A stretch of 8,646 nucleotides of DNA from NCBI GenBank assembly GCA_964611195.1, contig CAZSXA010000099.1, positions 1 through 8,646 of the forward strand, given 5' to 3'. Shown one piece after another: positions 5,459-8,646 of this stretch. Source of the stretch: JADLGL01 sp964611195 (GTDB taxonomy: Bacteria; Pseudomonadota; Alphaproteobacteria; Rhizobiales; Kaistiaceae). A program made the position numbers and the translations under genes. The notes under the pieces were generated by a model. That model saw only the letters and a list, made by a program, of their open reading frames with translations. It did no database searches and had not been told where the DNA came from. Numbering within the stretch: position 1 is the stretch's first letter; every line of letters starts with the position of its first letter.

Positions 5459-5488
5459 AAAAAGAATGATCGAGGACCGGTCGCCTCG
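5459..5488 (-). terminator. Possible terminator of the aminotransferase-oxidase operon
   Basis: Right after the oxidase stop, CGAGG (5488..5484) and CCTCG (5475..5471) form a short stem. It is followed within about 8 bases by a T-rich stretch (ATTCTTTTT, down to 5459). The stem is only 5 bp and the T-run is offset, so this is a modest candidate, supported mainly by its position between two transcription units. Confidence 0.4.
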
Positions 5489-5489
5489 T

Positions 5490-6845
5490 TTAGGCGGTGA
5501 CCCGTCGCCAGAAGCTCGAGGAGAAGCGCGGGTCCTTGAACGGCAGAAGCCGGCGCCAATCGGGGAACGATGCCTCGAAGGTCTCGGCGCTCATTCTGGC
5601 GTCCTTGTAGGGATTAACCGCGCCTCCGGCCTCGAGCGTGATCCGATCGAGTTCGCCGAGGAGCGCTGTCGTCTCGCGACCGCGGTTCGCGAAGTCGAGC
5701 GTCAGCGTGAAGCCTTCACGCGGGAACGAGAGGATGCCCTGGCGCTCGGCATTGCCGAAACGCTTCAGCACCGTCAGCAGTGAAGCCGCCTTCCGCCGTT
5801 GGCTCAGCAGCAGCATCTCGCGGATCGCGGCTTCAGCGGTGGCATCGGGAAGCACCGACTGGTGCTGCATCAGCCCTTTCGGGCCGTAGAGCCGGTTCCA
5901 CCGGCCGATGCCGTCGAGGGGGTAGAAGAACGACACGCAATCGACGTCGCTCTCGTCGATCCGGCGGCGCTGCTTCGCCAGTTTGGCGCGGTTGTGGATG
6001 GTGAGGAACGTTCGGTTCACCAGCGGCACCGGCGGCTGCACGGGCACTGAAAGCCAGGGCTCTGCGAGGCGCGGCGCCTTGCCGGTGGCCTCGGAATGGT
6101 TGGCGCGGAAGAAGAGCCCCTGCCCCAGGCGATCGCCGCCCGCCGTCGAGTCGAGCCAGGCGACGGTGTATTCGTAGGCCTCGTCCGACTCCGCAGCGTT
6201 TGCGAAGTAGTCGTCGAGGTTTGCCAGCTTCACCGTCGACTGTGACATGAGCGGACCGGCAATCGGGCGGAGCTGGAGCTCGGCCCAGGTGATCAGGCCG
6301 GTGAGCCCCATGCCGCCGACGGTCGCTCGCCGCCACGCGGCATTCTCCGTCGCCGAGCAAACAATGCGCTCGCCGGTGGAACGTAGCAATTCGAGGCGCG
6401 TGACATGGGCGCCGAAGGTGCCGGCGACGTGGTGGTTCTTGCCGTGAACGTCGTTGGCGATCGCTCCGCCGACGGTGACGAAACGCGTGCCCGGTGTCAC
6501 CGGCAGGAACCAGCCGGCCGGCATGACCCGGTTGAGGATGTCGCCGAGAAGGACGCCCGCCTCGCAGCGGATGATGCCGGTCGTCTCGTCAAAGGCGATG
6601 ATCCGGTCCAGGCCCCGGCAATCGAGTGCCACGCCGCCATCGTTGAGGCAGGTGTCGCCATAGCTGCGGCCATTGCCGAAGGGCAGTAGCGGACGATGAT
6701 CGCCGGGCGCCGTCGGGATCGCGTCCGCGATGTCGCGGAGCGATACATGCTCCTGATCGACACGCGGATAGCGTCCCCAGGACGGGCGCGACATGCGGCG
6801 GCGCCGCGTCGCCGGCGCCGCGTAGCCGAGCGAGGTGACGCTCAT
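5490..6845 (-). CDS. DprE1-like FAD-dependent oxidase (polyprenylphosphoryl-ribose 2'-oxidase family)
   Basis: The 451-aa protein matches DprE1 along its whole length. The FAD-binding part has FGNGRSYGD (residues 56-64), PGTRFVTVGGAIANDVHGKN (118-137; His134 aligns with DprE1 His132) and VGGMGLTGLIT (176-186). The C-terminal part has FFYPLDGIGRWNRLYGPKG and NPYKDAR, with Lys414 matching catalytic Lys418. DprE1 oxidises the 2'-hydroxyl of polyprenylphosphoryl ribose as half of an epimerisation to the arabinose form. The partner reductase (DprE2) and the prenyltransferase are not in this window. The residue aligned with DprE1 Cys387 is Thr382. The ATG at 6845 is 11 bases after the aminotransferase stop, with only AAGG as ribosome-binding site, suggesting coupling. 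Another start, at Met18, is possible. The exact substrate is not certain. Confidence 0.85.
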   Translation of the reverse strand: MSVTSLGYAAPATRRRRMSRPSWGRYPRVDQEHVSLRDIADAIPTAPGDHRPLLPFGNGRSYGDTCLNDGGVALDCRGLDRIIAFDETTGIIRCEAGVLLGDILNRVMPAGWFLPVTPGTRFVTVGGAIANDVHGKNHHVAGTFGAHVTRLELLRSTGERIVCSATENAAWRRATVGGMGLTGLITWAELQLRPIAGPLMSQSTVKLANLDDYFANAAESDEAYEYTVAWLDSTAGGDRLGQGLFFRANHSEATGKAPRLAEPWLSVPVQPPVPLVNRTFLTIHNRAKLAKQRRRIDESDVDCVSFFYPLDGIGRWNRLYGPKGLMQHQSVLPDATAEAAIREMLLLSQRRKAASLLTVLKRFGNAERQGILSFPREGFTLTLDFANRGRETTALLGELDRITLEAGGAVNPYKDARMSAETFEASFPDWRRLLPFKDPRFSSSFWRRVTA

Positions 6846-6856
6846 CCCGTCGCGCC

Positions 6857-8296
<1,440 letters not shown>

Positions 8297-8608
8297 CAGG
8301 CAGTCTCCGTGGATGCTGCGCGGCGGTCCTCGGACCGGACTACGCACGCGGTGTGTGGAGTGCCGCTGGGGACGTCGTCACGAGCAGGCGTCGCGCCGTT
8401 GCCGCCGCGTTGGCGGGCGGCGGACGGGAGAGTTGGCGCTCGATGACGATGTTCCATCGCGTGGCCTCCGACGGAATAAAGACCCCGCCAAAGGGACGCA
8501 TTTGCGCCGACTTGTCATTCAAATGTCGACGTTAGTCTTACGCGTTAAGGCTAATGTTTCGGCTTTTAACAAATGCCGAGAAACGGTACGATTCCGCGGT
8601 TGGGGGTG
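8297..8608. other. Non-coding stretch upstream of the aminotransferase operon
   Basis: About 310 bases without a convincing gene. The only sizeable frames are 60 codons, arginine/proline/alanine-rich and without good ribosome-binding sites. The half near 8340-8450 is GC-rich and can form a GCCGCC/GGCGGC stem (8401-8421). The half from about 8500 is clearly more AT-rich and probably holds the promoter and operator of the aminotransferase. I see no perfect EcfG-type site here: the GGAAC at 8455..8451 has no CGTT at the right distance. Confidence 0.5.
8532..8554. repeat. Inverted repeat, 9-bp arms, 5-bp spacer (possible operator)
   Basis: TTAGTCTTA (8532-8540), spacer CGCGT, TAAGGCTAA (8546-8554), with one mismatch between the arms. 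It is AT-rich in a GC-rich region and lies in the upstream region of the aminotransferase operon, so it may be a regulator-binding site. No regulator family can be assigned. A second imperfect inverted repeat, GTTTCGGC ... GCCGAGAAAC, follows at 8556-8584. Confidence 0.4.
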
Positions 8609-8646
8609 CTATCCGATCATTCCGATTTTGCGCCACTCCTCCTGGA
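8609..8646 (-). CDS. Possible last codons of a minus-strand gene entering from the right edge
   Basis: One minus-strand frame reads QEEWRKIGMIG then TAG (8611..8609). The amphipathic ending is protein-like, and a gene end here would explain why the sequence becomes AT-rich and non-coding just below 8609. With only 11 codons visible the family cannot be named, and other frames cannot be excluded. Confidence 0.25.
   Translation of the reverse strand, partial: QEEWRKIGMIG

Noticed and set aside
5287..5559. A 90-codon minus-strand frame ending in ATGA overlap with the deaminase start, a possible leader peptide
   Set aside because: It begins inside the oxidase gene, is rich in proline, arginine and alanine, has no clear ribosome-binding site and passes through both RNA hairpins; it looks like a shadow frame.
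8451..8455. GGAAC on the minus strand upstream of the aminotransferase as an EcfG promoter
   Set aside because: No CGTT at 16 or 17 bases; the sequence there is AACT.
8340..8522. A 60-codon minus-strand frame upstream of the aminotransferase
   Set aside because: Low-complexity Arg/Pro/Ala composition and no ribosome-binding site; not supported as a gene.

Overview
The window is GC-rich, densely coding DNA from an alphaproteobacterium, most likely of the order Hyphomicrobiales (Rhizobiales). The reason is a complete general stress response (GSR) core: an EcfG-type ECF sigma factor, NepR anti-sigma factors, the sigma-mimic response regulator PhyR and a HisKA_2-type sensor kinase. A DUF1236/SH3 exported protein, typical of that order, lies beside it. 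There are no insertion sequences, tRNAs, rRNAs or CRISPR arrays.

Layout. (a) 1-663, minus: a DUF1236 protein cut by the window edge. (b) 730-939, minus: a 69-aa exported or membrane-anchored protein. (c) 1016-1770, minus: nepR-ecfG, translationally coupled through a GTGA overlap. (d) 1909-4763, plus: a second NepR, the sensor kinase and phyR, divergent from nepR-ecfG. (e) 4787-5290, minus: a CMP/dCMP-deaminase-family enzyme convergent with phyR. (f) 5321-5447, minus: an EcfG-type promoter followed by what looks like a small RNA with a C-rich loop and a strong terminator hairpin. (g) 5490-8296, minus: an operon of a class III aminotransferase and a DprE1-like FAD oxidase. (h) 8297-8646: mostly non-coding, with an inverted repeat and possibly the last codons of another minus-strand gene.

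How it works together. In the known scheme the kinase, on stress, leads to phosphorylation of PhyR. PhyR then binds NepR through its sigma-like domain and frees EcfG, which transcribes promoters of the form GGAAC-N16/17-CGTT. Reading both strands by eye, I find exactly four perfect copies of that element. All are in intergenic gaps, all face a minus-strand unit, and they precede the DUF1236 gene, the 69-aa gene, nepR-ecfG and the sRNA/deaminase unit. The locus therefore seems to carry its own feedback loop and several direct targets.

The most interesting points are the candidate GSR-controlled sRNA, which resembles the Caulobacter GsrN concept of an EcfG-family-driven RNA with an exposed C-rich loop; two different NepR anti-sigma factors at one locus; a sequestered ribosome-binding site with a TTG start on the EcfG-linked nepR; and the pairing of a DprE1-type oxidase with a PLP aminotransferase.
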